DNA of 21,664 bases from Methanobacterium sp. GTDB taxonomy: Archaea; Methanobacteriota; Methanobacteria; Methanobacteriales; Methanobacteriaceae. Under the pieces are notes generated by a model. The model was not told where the DNA came from. It worked only from the letters and a program-made list of their open reading frames with translations, and did not search any database. The stretch spans positions 1 to 21,664 of the forward strand of contig JAVSLW010000008.1 of the NCBI GenBank assembly GCA_039666455.1. The letters run 5' to 3'. The translations under genes were made by a program, and so were the position numbers. This document shows, piece after piece, positions 1 through 7,398 of this stretch. The number at the start of each line of letters is the position of its first letter. Position 1 is the stretch's first letter.

Positions 1-171
1 CCGCCCATCAATGCTAATAGAAGGTTCATAACTATAACCATTAGACTCACTTCCATTAATAGCAACACTAACACAGATCGTGGTGTTATTGGCCGCTGCA
101 ACACTCCCACAAAAAGCCAATGCAAAAATAAATGCAAATGATAGTAATATGACTTTTTTCAGGATTTCCAC
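1..171 (-). CDS. Secreted/surface protein, N-terminal fragment
   Basis: The 5' end of a minus-strand gene that runs off the left edge. Reading from GTG at 171 gives a Lys-Lys start, a hydrophobic stretch (VILLSFAFIFALAFCGSVAAA) and then a polar, Asn/Ser/Thr-rich mature part (NNTTICVSVAINGSESNGYSYEP). This is a typical Sec signal peptide with an Ala-x-Ala-like cleavage site near residues 25-27. No ATG is available. In-frame alternatives are TTG at 183 and a CTG at 162 directly before Lys-Lys; the CTG has GGGTG upstream at normal spacing, so the exact start is open. Methanobacteria carry many large adhesin-like surface proteins with this kind of N-terminus, but too little is present to assign a family. 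Confidence 0.6.
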   Translation of the reverse strand, partial: MEILKKVILLSFAFIFALAFCGSVAAANNTTICVSVAINGSESNGYSYEPSISIDGR

Positions 172-868
172 ACCCTTATACAAAATATCAGTGAAATTTT
201 AAATTTATTTTCACATAGTTAGGAATTTATGATTATTATAGGAATTTTAAACATTTATTTACACTCTAATTTACTATACATGATTTTATTATATTACTAT
301 AATACAAAAATCTAATTATTAATCTATATAAACATTACTATTTTAATTTAAAGAGAATTTCGAGTAACCATGTTTGATCTTTGGGTCTTTTAAATTTTCA
401 GGTCTTATTAAATTTTTGAGGGATTAAATTCTTTATTTAATCTGTTTAAATCAATATATAGAAACAAAAAGAAAAAAATATCAAAAATAAAACTCAAAAA
501 ACACCGGTTTCAAAAACTTAAAAAAATCAACTCAAAAATAAGGTAAATAGAAATTCTCTTTTATTTACAGTATAGGACTTAATAGTTTTAACTATAGAAA
601 ACCAAAAAAGAGAATTATCCCCATTATTCATCAAAACAAAAACTCAAATTAGAAAATTAATCCAAAAATACTTTATTTACTACTCTAAATCACTATCATT
701 CGCCAGAGAATGATTAAAAAATTCATTCCAAAAGTTAAAAAAGTTTAGCGATTAACTATAATCAAATATAACCTCATTCAATGAAAGAAGGAATATTTAA
801 GGTTAAATGGAACCACAACATGCATCTAACATGTGAAAAATCTCTCAAAAATCCATGGGATTTATTGG
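172..868. other. AT-rich intergenic region without a recognisable gene
   Basis: About 700 bp of very AT-rich DNA. I see no ORF with a ribosome binding site and no RNA gene fold. AAGAGAATT occurs at about 351-359 and 608-616 on the plus strand, and its complement at about 552-559; this could be a weak operator motif or chance in AT-rich DNA. Candidate TATA elements occur on both strands, for example TATATAAA near 325-332. The minus-strand secreted-protein gene must take its promoter from the left end of this stretch. Confidence 0.5.
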
Positions 869-1017
869 AGCCGTCGAACACGAAGCCGCCGAACACGAAG
901 TGTTCGAGGCATCAAATTCAAAGAATTTGAAAGTGTTCGGGCCGTCAAAATCGAAGATTTTGACAGTGTTTGTGGCGTCGAAATCGAGATTTCGAATGCG
1001 CAAAAATAAAATTTTTG
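869..1017. repeat. Cluster of five short triloop hairpins
   Basis: Five consecutive perfect dyads with very small loops: CGAACAC/GTGTTCG (890-906, loop GAA), TCAAATTC/GAATTTGA (912-930, loop AAA), a 9-bp GTCAAAATC dyad (944-964, loop GAA), CGAAATC/GATTTCG (979-994, loop GA) and CAAAAAT/ATTTTTG (1001-1017, loop AAA). A half copy of the first unit (GCCGTCGAACACGAA) lies just before, at 870-884. Hairpin centres are about 23, 33, 33 and 22 bp apart, and AGTGTT or GTGTTCGGGC recurs in the spacers. The first two hairpins have the same order and 23-bp spacing as the copy inside thrS. A 71-codon frame is open through the array from 855 but looks like a by-product of the repeat. Confidence 0.8.
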
Positions 1018-1230
1018 TTAGCTTCGATTTTTCAACAACCCTTAATTTTACACTCTCTTCTGTGGAATGATTTTAAAAAATAATTTTATTTTATTAAATG
1101 CTTATTTTTTCCAGGAACTATCAGGTTGCTGGCTGCTGGAAGCACCCGTTAAATTTTCTGGCGGTGAGTTGCTTTCTTGAAAATTAGAAGCTGCTTTAAA
1201 TATATAAGTTTTGGAAATTAAAATATTATC
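1018..1230. other. Spacer between hairpin array and MgtC-family gene
   Basis: No gene is seen here. It holds T/A-rich DNA, a more GC-rich stretch at about 1115-1175 of unknown meaning, and the promoter of the downstream gene at its right end. Confidence 0.4.
1195..1208 (+). promoter_or_regulatory. TATA box of MgtC-family gene
   Basis: TTTAAATATATAAG matches an archaeal TATA element. Its centre is about 26-28 bp before the ATG at 1231, so transcription probably starts at or next to the start codon. This agrees with the lack of any ribosome binding site in front of the gene (leaderless mRNA). Confidence 0.6.
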
Positions 1231-2475
1231 ATGGATATTAGCATTATTTTGAAATTTCTGATTTCTTTTGCAATAGGGGCATTAATTGGCATTGAAAGAG
1301 AGCGTAAACAGTTTCAGGTAAAGGAATTTGCAGGGATAAGGACTTTTATGCTTATTGCAGTACTTGGAACTTCATCCGCTTTTTTATCCATATTCTATCC
1401 TTATTTTATAATTATAGCATTTTTAGGTTTTGCTGCAATGGTAGGTTTAAGTTATGTTATGACTAACAAGAAAAATGGAGATATTGGAATCACTACAGAG
1501 GTTACTGCACTTCTTACGTTTATCTTAGGTGCTCTGTGTTTTACTGATGAAGGCTTACGCATTGTTCCAGTACTTGCAATCATAATAACAACATTACTTG
1601 CAGTTAAACCACATTTACACACGTTTGCAAGGAAAATAAGCCAGAATGAAATTATAAACACGTTGAAATTCCTTATAATTGCATTTGTAATACTTCCCCT
1701 ACTTCCAGACCAGGCTTTTGGGCCCTTTTATGTTTTTAATCCCTATCAAATCTGGTTGATAGTTGTATTTATTTCTGGAATAAGCTTTGCAGGATACATA
1801 TTGATGAAATTCATGGGGGCTGAAAAGGGAATTAATGTAACTGGAATTATAGGTGGTCTTGTATCAAGTACAGCTGTTACAGCTGCAATGGCTGCAAGAG
1901 TTAAAGAGTCAGATCTTATAATAAGGGCAGCAGTGTTTGCTACAGTGGTTGCAAGTTCAATGATGTTTCTAAGAGTTCTATTTGTAGTAGCAGTGATAAA
2001 TCCTAACTTAATAAGCACTCTTGCAGCCCCAATGCTTAGTATGGGGATAGTAGGTATTATATTGAGCTTTTTAGCCTGGAAAACCACTAAAATCAGAGAT
2101 TTTAGCGGAGATCTCAAACTTAAAAACCCTTTTTCACTTAGACCAGCGCTAATATTTGGATTGTTGTTTACAGGTATTTTATTTGCCTCTAAGATTGCAG
2201 AAATTTATTTTGGAGATGCCGGAGTTTATATTGCAAGTATTATATCAGGAATAGCTGATGTTGATGCTATAACCATAAGCATGGCACTTCTTGCAGGAGA
2301 TAATATCATCACTCCTGATGTTGCAGTAACTGCCATAACCCTTGCTGCAATTTCAAATACCATTATTAAGTTTCTAATCGCCATGTTTTTGGGAACAAGA
2401 AAATTTGGATACATGATAGGTATGATATTTGCTTTTATAATTTTTGCAGGATTATTAGCAATCTTTTTTGTCTGA
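1231..2475 (+). CDS. MgtC/SapB-DUF4010 family membrane protein
   Basis: A 414-residue polytopic membrane protein with roughly ten or more hydrophobic segments. The N-terminal third has the MgtC/SapB signature GALIGIERER (residues about 16-25) followed by FAGIRTF. The C-terminal half has the small-residue-rich GIIGGLVSSTAVTAAMAAR stretch (about 206-224) typical of DUF4010, and GIADVDAIT further on. Proteins with this MgtC-plus-DUF4010 layout are widespread in archaea and bacteria; their role is not established, although MgtC relatives are linked to magnesium limitation and ATP homeostasis. No ribosome binding site is visible, and the TATA spacing suggests leaderless translation. It stands alone, with an intergenic gap before thrS. 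Confidence 0.85.
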   Translation: MDISIILKFLISFAIGALIGIERERKQFQVKEFAGIRTFMLIAVLGTSSAFLSIFYPYFIIIAFLGFAAMVGLSYVMTNKKNGDIGITTEVTALLTFILGALCFTDEGLRIVPVLAIIITTLLAVKPHLHTFARKISQNEIINTLKFLIIAFVILPLLPDQAFGPFYVFNPYQIWLIVVFISGISFAGYILMKFMGAEKGINVTGIIGGLVSSTAVTAAMAARVKESDLIIRAAVFATVVASSMMFLRVLFVVAVINPNLISTLAAPMLSMGIVGIILSFLAWKTTKIRDFSGDLKLKNPFSLRPALIFGLLFTGILFASKIAEIYFGDAGVYIASIISGIADVDAITISMALLAGDNIITPDVAVTAITLAAISNTIIKFLIAMFLGTRKFGYMIGMIFAFIIFAGLLAIFFV

Positions 2476-2592
2476 AAAGTTTTTAAACATTGTCCATTAC
2501 AGATACTGCATTTAGAAATTCTCACCTTATCTTTGATAAAAACTTAAATAGCGTAAACTTTAAAATCAGTTACATTATTCACAGGTGATAAG

Positions 2593-4464
2593 ATGCGAAT
2601 ACTTTTGATTCATTCTGATTATTTAAAGTATAAAACTAAATCAAAAACAAAAATAGCAGAAGAAATTGGAGAAGAAAAGAAAGGCGGGGAATTTGAAAAT
2701 GCCTTAGTAGTTTTCACAGCAGTAGAAAAGGAAGATGAGCAGAATGCTTCTGAAGTTGTTGAAAATGCAGTTTCTGAAATAATTAATGTTTCAAGCCAGA
2801 TAAAACCTGATAATGTGATAATATATCCCTATGCTCATTTAAGTTCATCTTTAGGTTCTCCTAAGTTTGCAAAGAAAATATTAAAGAGTATGGAATTAAG
2901 CTTAAAAGAAAAGGATGTTAATGTTTCCAGAGTTCCATTTGGATGGTATAAATCATTTGAAATATCATGTAAAGGGCATCCATTATCTGAACTTTCAAGA
3001 ACCATAACTGTAAAACCTGAAGCAGCGGAAAAAGCAGAAGAAGAGCCATCAAAATGGTATATTTTGACTGAAGGAGAAATACATGATCCAGAAGAATTTG
3101 AATATGAAAATAAAGATCTCCAGAAGCTTGTTTTGTATGAACTTGGTAAGATGGAGTCTTCTGGAGAGGAACCACCACACGTAAGGCTTATGCGTGAGAA
3201 AAATATTGCAGATTACGAGTCATCGGCGGATGTAGGTCATCTTCGCTGGTATCCGAAGGGAAGACTGATTCGTGATCTTCTCTCAGATTATGTTTATAAC
3301 CTGGTAACTGAATATGGAGCCATGCCTGTTGAGACTCCTGTAATGTACGACCTATCAGATGATGCTATAAGAGTACATGCAGAAAAATTTGGAGAAAGAC
3401 AGTACAGAATGGGTGTTAAAAAAGATCTAATGCTAAGATATGCCTGCTGCTTTGGAGCATTTAGAGTGCTTTCAGATTCATTTTTAACCTGGAAAAATCT
3501 TCCTGTGGGGATCTATGAGCTTTCAACCTACAGTTTCAGGCTTGAGAAGAAGGGAGAGGTTGTAGGACTTAAAAGACTTCGAGGATTTACAATGCCTGAT
3601 CTGCACACTGTATGCAGGGATATCCCTCAATCACTGGAAGAATTTGAAAAACAAATTTCTATGTGCGCAAAGACAGGAGAAGACTTTAATATAAATTATG
3701 AAGTAATATTCAGGGCTACATCAGACTTCTTTGAAGAAAATAAAGAGTGGATGTTTAAGGTAGCAGAAAAAATTGGAAAACCGGTTCTTCTTGAGATCCT
3801 GTCCAGTCGTAAGCATTACTGGATCTGTAAAATGGATTTTGCAGCCATAGATTACCTTGGAAGGCCTATAGAAAATCCTACAATCCAGATAGATGTTGAA
3901 AGTGGGGAAAGATTTGGTATAACTTATGTAAATGAGGAGGAAAAGGAAGAATATCCGATAATCATTCACTGCAGCCCCACAGGAAGTATAGAAAGAGTTA
4001 TATGCAGCTTACTTGAAAAAACTGCGGTTGAAATTGATGAAAATCCACCAATGTTTCCTACATGGCTTTCACCAACCCAGGTGAGATTAATTCCAATTGC
4101 AGAAAGGCATGTGGACTTTGCTTTATCTCTTGCCGAGGATTTTAAGGTTAATAATATGCGGGTCGACGTGGATGAAAGGCATGAGACTGTGGGTAAGAAA
4201 ATAAGAAATGCTGGGAAAGAATGGATACCTTATACCATTGTGATTGGAGATAAAGAACTTGAAAGCCGTCGAACACGTAGTGTTCGGGCATTCAAAACCG
4301 AAGGTTTTGAAAGTGATAAATTAACTGTAAACGTCCGTAAAACCAATGAAAAAGTTTTAATGGATAAAGAGGGGTTAATCAGTAAAATTCAAGCTGAAGT
4401 AGAAGACATGCCTTTTAGACAGCTTCCACTGCCTATAAAATTATCTAAAAGGGTTAATTTCTAA
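2593..4464 (+). CDS. thrS: Threonyl-tRNA synthetase, archaeal type
   Basis: Charges tRNA-Thr in the cytoplasm (class II synthetase). Start ATG follows a good site (AGGTGATAAG) and a TATA-like AACTTAAATA about 45 bp upstream. The first ~140 residues are the archaeal editing domain (MRILLIHSDYLKYKTKSK), related to D-aminoacyl-tRNA deacylase and able to remove mischarged Ser. The catalytic core follows, with probable zinc ligands Cys285 or Cys286 (YACCFGAF), His338 (LHTVC) and His459 (IIHCSPTGSIERVI, which includes motif 3). The C-terminal anticodon-binding domain (from about residue 495) ends in PFRQLPLPIKLS. Between ELES and DKLTV it carries about 16 extra residues (559-574) encoded by a palindromic repeat; see that entry. 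The frame is intact, so the enzyme is presumably functional. Confidence 0.96.
   Translation: MRILLIHSDYLKYKTKSKTKIAEEIGEEKKGGEFENALVVFTAVEKEDEQNASEVVENAVSEIINVSSQIKPDNVIIYPYAHLSSSLGSPKFAKKILKSMELSLKEKDVNVSRVPFGWYKSFEISCKGHPLSELSRTITVKPEAAEKAEEEPSKWYILTEGEIHDPEEFEYENKDLQKLVLYELGKMESSGEEPPHVRLMREKNIADYESSADVGHLRWYPKGRLIRDLLSDYVYNLVTEYGAMPVETPVMYDLSDDAIRVHAEKFGERQYRMGVKKDLMLRYACCFGAFRVLSDSFLTWKNLPVGIYELSTYSFRLEKKGEVVGLKRLRGFTMPDLHTVCRDIPQSLEEFEKQISMCAKTGEDFNINYEVIFRATSDFFEENKEWMFKVAEKIGKPVLLEILSSRKHYWICKMDFAAIDYLGRPIENPTIQIDVESGERFGITYVNEEEKEEYPIIIHCSPTGSIERVICSLLEKTAVEIDENPPMFPTWLSPTQVRLIPIAERHVDFALSLAEDFKVNNMRVDVDERHETVGKKIRNAGKEWIPYTIVIGDKELESRRTRSVRAFKTEGFESDKLTVNVRKTNEKVLMDKEGLISKIQAEVEDMPFRQLPLPIKLSKRVNF
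4266..4313 (+). repeat. Palindromic element inserted in frame in thrS
   Basis: Two triloop hairpins lie 23 bp apart: CGAACAC/GTGTTCG with loop GTA (4270-4286) and TCAAAACC/GGTTTTGA with loop GAA (4292-4310). Order, spacing and flanks (CCGTC before, AAGTG after) match the first two hairpins of the array at 869-930. GAAAG is found on both sides of a 48-bp unit (4261-4265 and 4309-4313), as in a 5-bp target duplication, although AAAG may also belong to the repeat. The unit adds 16 codons (RRTRSVRAFKTEGFES) without breaking the frame. The residues on either side, GDKELES and DKLTVNVR, read as a continuous archaeal synthetase segment without it. Confidence 0.75.
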
Positions 4465-4559
4465 CCATTATCATCTGACTTCTTTTTGCACCGTGATAGA
4501 AATAATTTTATACTTTAAGATAAACATTTAATAGGTGTTTTAAAAAGGAAGGTGATGAG

Positions 4560-4781
4560 ATGCATGAAGAAAAAGATTGTGAATGCCACAGCGAAAGATG
4601 ACATCATGGAAGACATCACTGGTATCATCACAGGGGCTACACTTCAATTGTTAAAAGAGTAGAAAAGGATGTTTTAGTTCCAGAAGTTCTTTTGGAGGTT
4701 GCTGATATTAAGGAGGGGAATTTTCTAGAAATTAGTGTAAGAAAAGTCAGAAAACACAAAGATCATCACGAAGGAGAATAA
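4560..4781 (+). pseudogene. Small His-rich AbrB-like gene with in-frame TGA
   Basis: A 74-codon frame from ATG at 4560 to TAA at 4779-4781, interrupted only by TGA at codon 14 (4599-4601). The ribosome binding site GGTGATGAG has the same sequence pattern and spacing as that of thrS, which supports this start. The product would read MHEEKDCECHSER, stop, then a His-rich stretch (HHGRHHWYHHRGY) and a C-terminal part (VEKDVLVPEVLLEVADIKEG) that resembles the swapped-hairpin DNA-binding fold of AbrB/SpoVT proteins. No good start codon exists after the TGA. Either the gene is recently broken (for example CGA to TGA), or the base is an error, or the stop is read through. Members of the Methanobacteriales are not known to use selenocysteine. 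An overlapping 35-codon frame from ATG 4555 shows no family resemblance. Confidence 0.55.
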
Positions 4782-4904
4782 ACCTGATTTTTTAAAAAAG
4801 CTATTGCTTCAGATAACTTCAAAAAGTGGATTTAAATTCACTTAATTTATTCAGTCAGTTTAAACAGTGAAAAATAGACATGTATAGTATTTTGGGGAGC
4901 TAAA

Positions 4905-5831
4905 TTGAGTTTAAAAGGCATTGAAAACAGATTTCCTTATTTAGGTGTTTCCACATTTTACAAATTCAAACATACAAAAAAATTAAAAAATGTGGATGCT
5001 GCACTTGCAGGTGTTCCATTCGATCAGGGCACTACAAACAGGCCAGGAGCACGTTACGGGCCTCGCGCAATCCGTATAGCATCTCAAAATTACGGTATTT
5101 ACTATCATTTTGAAAAAGGCGCCTTTGATCTGGAAACCCAGAAACACATTCTTCAGGGGGTGAACTTCATAGATTACGGTGACGTGCCCATCTTACCAGT
5201 TCATATGGAGTCAAATATGCAAATGATTTATGACACCTTTAAAAATATCATAGATAATGGTGTTTTTCCTGTAGCTTTCGGTGGGGATCACTCAATTACT
5301 TTCCCTATAGTTGAGGCGTTTGATGTTCCCATGGACATAGTCCATCTGGATGCGCATCTTGATTTTCTGGATAATGTGGCCAATGTGAAATTTTCCCATG
5401 CAAACCCCATAAAGCGAGTTTCTGAACTTGAAAATGTGGAAAATATTACTCAAATTGGTATACGAGGATTTGCAGACAGCAAATTAAATTATGAAGAAGC
5501 AATTAAATATGGATCACAAATAATAACTGCAGCAGATGTTTTTAAAAGAGGAGTTGACACTGTTTTAGATGAAATCCCCTCATCACGAAACATATACGTG
5601 ACTCTGGATATTGATGTCCTGGATCCTTCAATAGCTCCTGGAACAGGCACTCCAGAGCCAGGAGGTCTAAATTACTTCCAGGTGAGAGAACTGCTTACAG
5701 GACTAACCCAAAAAGGCAATATCATTGGTTTTGACCTTGTGGAAGTTAATCCTTTGTTTGACCCAGCAGATGTGACTTCTCAACTTGCAGCAAGGATTGC
5801 ATTTGATTTTTTAGGATCCATTTTCATTTAA
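4905..5831 (+). CDS. speB: Agmatinase-family ureohydrolase
   Basis: A 308-residue manganese-dependent ureohydrolase (arginase/agmatinase family). The metal-binding motifs are all present: GGDHS (about residue 125), DAHLD (about 149) and LDIDVLDPSIAPGTGTPEPGG (about 234-254). In polyamine synthesis agmatinase converts agmatine to putrescine and urea. TTG at 4905 is the likely start, with GGGGAG 5 nt upstream; no ATG fits the N-terminus, which begins SLKGIENRFPYLGVSTF. Substrate-side motifs differ a little from bacterial agmatinases (DAHLDF rather than DAHTD, SHANP rather than SHGTP), so a related guanidino substrate cannot be excluded. It is probably transcribed alone: a hairpin follows its stop. 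Confidence 0.85.
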   Translation: MSLKGIENRFPYLGVSTFYKFKHTKKLKNVDAALAGVPFDQGTTNRPGARYGPRAIRIASQNYGIYYHFEKGAFDLETQKHILQGVNFIDYGDVPILPVHMESNMQMIYDTFKNIIDNGVFPVAFGGDHSITFPIVEAFDVPMDIVHLDAHLDFLDNVANVKFSHANPIKRVSELENVENITQIGIRGFADSKLNYEEAIKYGSQIITAADVFKRGVDTVLDEIPSSRNIYVTLDIDVLDPSIAPGTGTPEPGGLNYFQVRELLTGLTQKGNIIGFDLVEVNPLFDPADVTSQLAARIAFDFLGSIFI

Positions 5832-5840
5832 TTTTATTAA

Positions 5841-5859
5841 CACAGGCTAAGTACCTGTG
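5841..5859 (+). terminator. Hairpin after the ureohydrolase gene
   Basis: CACAGG/CCTGTG (5841-5846 and 5854-5859) with a 7-nt loop lies 10 bp after the stop codon. No strong T-run follows directly, so a role in termination or in protecting the 3' end is only possible. The stem sequence is unrelated to the triloop repeat family. Confidence 0.35.
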
Positions 5860-5909
5860 CCATATAGAAAATTTATTGTAAAAAACCTATAAATAATAGT
5901 AACGATATT

Positions 5910-6914
5910 ATGAAGACAAGATTTAAAATTGAGCCACATGAGTACAGGGGTCCCTTTGACCTTGATTTAACCATTAACAGTGGCCAGACTTCTCAACCTG
6001 CATGGGGTAAGAATGGCAAATACTTTCAGGAATTAATTAATGTGGATAACAAAGTATGTCTAATTAAAATCGCCCATAAATCTAATTCAGATGAACCAAT
6101 AGATGTAATCGCTGAATTTCCAGAAAAAATAGATAAAGAACTTATTAAATCTGAAATAATGGAAATATTTGGATTAAATGATGATCTTACAAAGCTGTAC
6201 GATTTTTTAAAGAATGATCCCAAACTTGAGCCTGCCATTCATTTTTGCAAAGGATTACGTCTTTTTAAGGCAAACAATATTTTTGAATCGGTTGTCTGCT
6301 CTATAACATCTGCCCACAATTCCATCAGACAATGGAATAGAGCAGTTCGTCTTTTAAAGGAGAAATGGGGAAATAAATATGAATTATCAGAGGGGACATT
6401 CTATTCCTTTCCATCTTCGCAGGTACTTGCAAATGCTCCTGAAAGCGAATTTGACGAGGAAAAATGCGATCCAGAACTTCTTAAAAACAGACATATATGG
6501 AAAGACCTTAGAAGCTGTCGTGTGGGTTACAGGGCCAAATACATAATCCAGGCATCAAAGATGGTTCAAAATGAAATTGACCTGGGAAAAATCAGAAATA
6601 TGGATTACAAAACTGCTTTTAACACTATTTTAAAGATTCCTGGAGTTGGGCCAAAAGTAGGCGACTGTATTCTCCTTTATGGCTATGGCTTTGGAAAAGC
6701 GTTTCCAGTTGATATCTGGATAAGTAGAATTGTTTCTAAGCTTTATTTCAATTCACAAAGTGTTTCAAATTCTAAAACAAGGGCTTTTGGAATAGAAAAG
6801 TTTGGAAACTATGCAGGATATGCGCAGCTCTATTTATTCCATTATGCACGTAAATCAGGGCTTATGGATGAATTAAAGCCTAAAAAAAGGTTTAAAATGT
6901 TCAAACACGTTTAA
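5910..6914 (+). CDS. ogg: 8-oxoguanine DNA glycosylase, OGG1 type
   Basis: A 334-residue HhH-GPD DNA glycosylase/AP lyase that removes 8-oxoguanine. The helix-hairpin-helix plus catalytic lysine is IPGVGPKVGDC with Lys249, and the catalytic aspartate is in FPVDIW, Asp268. The spacing of 19 residues is the same as in eukaryotic OGG1. The N-terminal ~110 residues are a divergent OGG_N-like domain (FDLDLTINSGQTSQPAW). No Fe-S cluster cysteines of the EndoIII/MutY type follow the HhH, which also fits OGG1. There is no clear ribosome binding site before ATG 5910; TATAAATA at 5888-5895 is the likely promoter, with a very short leader or none. The gene is followed by a 484-bp gap. Confidence 0.9.
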   Translation: MKTRFKIEPHEYRGPFDLDLTINSGQTSQPAWGKNGKYFQELINVDNKVCLIKIAHKSNSDEPIDVIAEFPEKIDKELIKSEIMEIFGLNDDLTKLYDFLKNDPKLEPAIHFCKGLRLFKANNIFESVVCSITSAHNSIRQWNRAVRLLKEKWGNKYELSEGTFYSFPSSQVLANAPESEFDEEKCDPELLKNRHIWKDLRSCRVGYRAKYIIQASKMVQNEIDLGKIRNMDYKTAFNTILKIPGVGPKVGDCILLYGYGFGKAFPVDIWISRIVSKLYFNSQSVSNSKTRAFGIEKFGNYAGYAQLYLFHYARKSGLMDELKPKKRFKMFKHV

Positions 6915-7134
6915 TTAAGGTTAATACATTCTTTCCACCTTAAAATCAGGATTAACATTATATTTTTCTTAAATGCCTGATTAAACCGGGAATTGTTCAT
7001 ATCAATAAGCCATAGATAGCGATTGACGGAACCAGACATTCAACTGACCATTATATGGGATGACCGAGGTAAATGTAAATTTTCTTGGTATTTAAGGTTC
7101 GTGGGAAGTTTGCAATAATTTTTATGTAGATTTT

Positions 7135-7290
7135 TCAACGTTTTTCCTTAGGAATCAAGTCATCTATGATTTTTCTAAAAAAAGATGCTGAGATCATAAT
7201 GATCACGGATCCTATTGTCACTATAAAATATTTTAAATTAGGATAAGGTATCTGTTTTAAATTAACTGAAATTATAATGTATACCCACAT
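7135..7290 (-). CDS. Possible 51-residue membrane protein or gene remnant
   Basis: An ATG-to-TGA minus-strand frame of 51 codons. The product has an N-terminal hydrophobic start (MWVYIIISVNL), a central membrane segment (YFIVTIGSVIIMISASFF, residues 21-38) and a charged tail (RKIIDDLIPKEKR). The pattern of helix followed by a basic/acidic tail looks like a real membrane protein C-terminus rather than random AT-rich sequence. However, no ribosome binding site precedes the ATG, and an in-frame stop lies just 5' of it. It could be a small membrane protein or the surviving tail of a decayed gene. I recognise no family. Confidence 0.35.
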   Translation of the reverse strand: MWVYIIISVNLKQIPYPNLKYFIVTIGSVIIMISASFFRKIIDDLIPKEKR

Positions 7291-7309
7291 TTTTATACCA
7301 TTTCATAAA

Positions 7310-7324
7310 CATCATTTAATGATG
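7310..7324. promoter_or_regulatory. Palindrome upstream of the pheA promoter
   Basis: CATCATTTAATGATG is a perfect dyad with a single central T, ending about 20 bp before the TATA box of pheA. CCATCA (7335-7340) can also pair with TGATGG (7320-7325). The position suits binding of a transcription regulator dimer, but no known archaeal operator is recognised. Confidence 0.35.
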
Positions 7325-7342
7325 GGCACATAAACCATCAGC

Positions 7343-7351
7343 ATTATAAAT
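7343..7351 (+). promoter_or_regulatory. Probable TATA box of pheA
   Basis: ATTATAAAT. A start about 26 bp downstream would give a leader of roughly 25 nt that still includes the ribosome binding site CAGGT (7388-7392). Confidence 0.5.
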
Positions 7352-7398
7352 GTTTCATCAATAGAAAATCTTGATTTATTTTTAGTTCAGGTAAAACC

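Larger units (their letters stand above)
6915..7398. other. Intergenic region between ogg and pheA
   Basis: This holds a possible 51-codon minus-strand ORF (7135-7290), a 15-bp palindrome (7310-7324) and the pheA promoter (7343-7351), each listed separately. I recognise nothing in 6915-7134. Confidence 0.5.

Noticed and set aside
869..1017. CRISPR array
   Set aside because: The repeats are not identical and have no uniform spacers, and no cas genes are in view. The units are different hairpins with conserved pairing rather than conserved sequence.
855..1070. 71-codon ORF through the hairpin array
   Set aside because: It has no ribosome binding site. The translation is a by-product of the repeat (repeated EHE/SK patterns), and the same repeat is read in another frame inside thrS.
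4555..4662. Alternative 35-codon frame overlapping the TGA-containing gene, with possible -1 frameshift into it at GTTAAAAG
   Set aside because: The start overlaps the ribosome binding site, the peptide has no family resemblance, and no classical slippery heptamer is present. The His-rich frame with the internal TGA explains the region better.
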